Below the pieces are notes generated by a model. It made no database searches. It was not told where the DNA came from and saw only the letters and a list, made by a program, of their open reading frames with translations. A program made the translations under genes and the position numbers. From positions 124,001 through 188,000 of the forward strand of contig NZ_AUND01000001.1 in assembly GCF_000714535.1 (NCBI RefSeq): a stretch of DNA of 64,000 nt, written 5' to 3'. Positions within the stretch are counted from its first letter, which is position 1; every line of letters begins with the position of its first letter. Of this stretch, positions 62,446-64,000 are shown piece by piece. This DNA comes from Thioclava pacifica DSM 10166. Lineage in GTDB: Bacteria > Pseudomonadota > Alphaproteobacteria > Rhodobacterales > Rhodobacteraceae.

Positions 62446-62770
62446 GTCGCGTCTCCGGTTACGGCGCTTTGTCGGCGAAGCGCCCGCCCGGGGCGCGGGA
62501 GGGTGTCGGATGCGAGAAGGTGGCGAAGCAGTCAGGCTGTGCCATGGGAACTCTTCAATTCTCTTCTTGTGCTGCGCATCGCCTTTGCGCGTGACGCGGG
62601 TGTGACGGCTGCGTGAAACTCCTATGTCACCTAAAGTCCCTTTGGGGGGGGATCAACCGCAGGGCTCTGCAACATAAAGCAAATTCCGGTGATCGCGCGA
62701 TATCTTGCGGTCTGCTTTCTGCGGCCGCATAGTGGTTGGGATATGCTTGAAAGCGCGAAGGAGTACGGCG
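62446..62770. other. 325-base divergent intergenic region
   Basis: This gene-free region separates the plcP-like operon from uraH. It holds the PHO-box-like array at 62591-62619 and a G-tract at 62642-62649. The uraH ribosome site GAAGGAG ends it. I see no other supported feature. Confidence 0.6.
62591..62619 (-). promoter_or_regulatory. PHO-box-like array: three half-sites with 11-bp spacing
   Basis: Read on the - strand the half-sites are GTTTCAC (62613-62619), CCGTCAC (62602-62608) and GCGTCAC (62591-62597), separated by 4-base spacers GCAG and ACCC. The PhoB consensus is a direct repeat of CTGTCAT-like 7-mers with 4-base spacers, the same period. Orientation is toward plcP. Positions 3-6 of the last two units match well; the first base and final T are degenerate. 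Confidence 0.55.
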
Positions 62771-63127
62771 ATGGCGGGATATCTGACGACCCATGTGCTC
62801 GACACGGCGCGGGGTTGCCCCGCCGAGGGGTTGCGCATCGCGCTTTACGCGATCAAGGGGCATAACCGCGAGCTGATCGCGGAAACCGCCACGAATTCGG
62901 ACGGGCGCACCGACACGCCGATCCTGCCGGCGGAATGTTTTGCGACCGGCACTTACGAGCTGATCTTCGCGGCGGGCGATTACCTGCGCGCCAGCGGGCA
63001 GGCGGGCGAGGAGCCGCTTTTCCTCGACGAGATCCCGATCCGCTTCGGCATGTCCGATCTGCAGGCGCATTACCATGTGCCTTTGCTGCTCTCGCCCTAC
63101 AGCTTCTCGACCTATCGCGGCAGCTGA
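62771..63127 (+). CDS. uraH: 5-hydroxyisourate hydrolase (transthyretin-related)
   Basis: 118 residues. It has the N-terminal [16 protein letters not shown] strand with the catalytic His8, an Arg in SDGRTD, and the diagnostic C-terminal tetrapeptide YRGS. It hydrolyses 5-hydroxyisourate to OHCU in urate degradation, in the cytoplasm. The ATG at 62771 is chosen because GAAGGAG lies seven bases upstream; a 22-residue extension lacks one. It precedes the PuuD-type gene on the same strand. Confidence 0.95.
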   Translation: MAGYLTTHVLDTARGCPAEGLRIALYAIKGHNRELIAETATNSDGRTDTPILPAECFATGTYELIFAAGDYLRASGQAGEEPLFLDEIPIRFGMSDLQAHYHVPLLLSPYSFSTYRGS

Positions 63128-63252
63128 ACGCGTGAGCCGGGGCGGCCTGCCTCGATTTTGGGCATTCGGGTAAATTCCGGGCTTTTCCGTCGCGCCATCG
63201 CTTGCGCTCGCGCAAAGCTTGGGAAACTCTGGCGCAAAACGAGGGATGACCG

Positions 63253-64000
63253 ATGGATTACACGTTTTGGCTGGAATGGGCGCAATTCGCGGTGCGCTGG
63301 CTGCATCTGATCACCGCGATCGCGTGGATCGGGTCGTCCTTCTATTTCATCGCGCTTGATCTGGGCCTCGCGCCCGAACCGGGTGCGCCCAAGGGCGTGA
63401 ACGGGGCAGCCTGGCAGGTCCATGGCGGCGGTTTCTACCATATCCAGAAATACATGGTCGCTCCCGAGCGGATGCCCGACCGGCTGACTTGGTTCAAATG
63501 GGAAAGCTACATGACCTGGGTGTCGGGCTTTGCCATGCTGGTCCTGCTCTATTGGGCGGGGGCGCAGTTCTACCTGATCGACCCGCGGGTGATGGAGATG
63601 CCGGTCTGGGTGGGCATCCTGATCTCGGCGGGCTCGCTCACGATCGGCTGGCTGTTCTACGACTGGCTGTGCAAATCGCGCTTCGGGGTGGACAACAACA
63701 AGCTGATGATCGGGTTGTTCCTGCTGCTCGTCCTGATGAGCTGGGGCTATACGCAGGTCTTCACCGGCCGCGCCGCGCTCTTGCACATGGGCGCCTTCAC
63801 GGCGACGATCATGACGGCCAATGTCTTCTTCATCATCATGCCGAACCAGCGCATCGTGGTGGCCGATCTCAAGGCGGGCCGCACGCCCGATCCGAAATAC
63901 GGCAAGATCGCTAAGCAGCGCTCGACGCATAACAACTACCTGACGCTGCCGGTCATTTTCCTGATGCTGTCGAACCATTATCCGCTGGCTTTCGCGAGTG
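63253..64000 (+). CDS. puuD: Urate oxidase/hydroxylase of the PuuD type (3' partial)
   Basis: The first 249 codons are visible from an ATG with GAGGGA six bases upstream; the gene runs off the right edge. The N-terminus (WAQFAVRWLHLITAIAWIGSSFYFIALD) and the segments WQVHGGGFYHIQKY, FKWESYMTWVSGF and STHNNYLTLPVIFLMLSNHYP are typical of the DUF989 membrane domain, with about five or six helices so far. Full-length PuuD ends in a cytochrome c domain, which would lie beyond the window. Linked to uraH, it oxidises urate to 5-hydroxyisourate. Confidence 0.9.
   Translation, partial: MDYTFWLEWAQFAVRWLHLITAIAWIGSSFYFIALDLGLAPEPGAPKGVNGAAWQVHGGGFYHIQKYMVAPERMPDRLTWFKWESYMTWVSGFAMLVLLYWAGAQFYLIDPRVMEMPVWVGILISAGSLTIGWLFYDWLCKSRFGVDNNKLMIGLFLLLVLMSWGYTQVFTGRAALLHMGAFTATIMTANVFFIIMPNQRIVVADLKAGRTPDPKYGKIAKQRSTHNNYLTLPVIFLMLSNHYPLAFAS

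Noticed and set aside
62627-63076. A - strand 149-codon frame opposite uraH
   Set aside because: Lies wholly across the well-supported uraH gene, has no ribosome site and no recognisable domain.
1-64000. CRISPR array, tRNA/rRNA genes, insertion sequences or prophage
   Set aside because: No spaced short direct repeats outside the protein-coding tandem repeats, no cloverleaf-like or rRNA segments recognised, and no transposase or integrase motifs seen.

Overview
The window is a high-GC chromosomal stretch from an alphaproteobacterium, most likely a member of the Rhodobacteraceae/Paracoccaceae. That placement rests on gene content and gene style: a TAXI-type TRAP transporter with a universal stress protein, a LuxR/LuxI pair, a PlcP/Agt-like lipid-remodelling pair, a BKACE enzyme, and densely packed operons with ATGA start/stop overlaps. 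I see no rRNA, tRNA, insertion sequence or CRISPR array.

Region 1 (1-43734, + strand) is dominated by one enormous open frame, open from the left window edge to 36771, so at least 12,256 residues with the N-terminus outside the window. It is a modular, secreted-looking, beta-rich protein. In order it has about 16 degenerate repeats of 155-200 residues, Ig-like repeats, an amphipathic beta-strand block, RTX-type Ca2+-binding blocks, Calx-beta-like modules, two jelly-roll-like modules, a P-domain-like module and a terminal HExxHxxGxxD zinc-protease motif. Four genes follow in the same direction: a GAF-GAF-TM-HlyD protein, a PqqD-like/M50 protease/HlyD fusion, a SecA-like ATPase that stops where the helical scaffold domain should begin, and a secreted HlyD-type adaptor. 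A hairpin follows the last gene. There is no ABC exporter ATPase and no TolC-like gene, so this looks like an unusual export or maturation cassette for the giant protein. It is the strongest candidate here for an undescribed system.

Region 2 (43795-48132, - strand) holds a small secreted protein of unknown function and a three-gene polysaccharide locus: UDP-glucuronate decarboxylase-like, membrane GT2 synthase-like, and a Tat-exported GH26-like hydrolase.

Region 3 (48513-50385) is a quorum-sensing locus. A LuxR-type ligand-binding protein without a DNA-binding domain diverges from a full LuxR regulator, which is followed by a LuxI synthase.

Region 4 (50469-57722) is a catabolic/transport locus: RpiR regulator, TAXI solute-binding protein, fused TRAP permease and UspA protein on the - strand, and divergently a class III aminotransferase and a BKACE (DUF849) enzyme. 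Together they suggest uptake, transamination and beta-keto acid cleavage of an amino compound.

Region 5 (57719-62619) is a - strand run: PlcP-like phosphoesterase, Agt-like glycosyltransferase, DedA protein, small GT2 and a flavoprotein disulfide reductase. A three-half-site PHO-box-like sequence lies upstream, consistent with membrane lipid exchange under phosphate limitation.

Region 6 (62771-64000) begins a purine/urate degradation operon on the + strand: 5-hydroxyisourate hydrolase and PuuD-type urate oxidase, the latter cut by the window edge.
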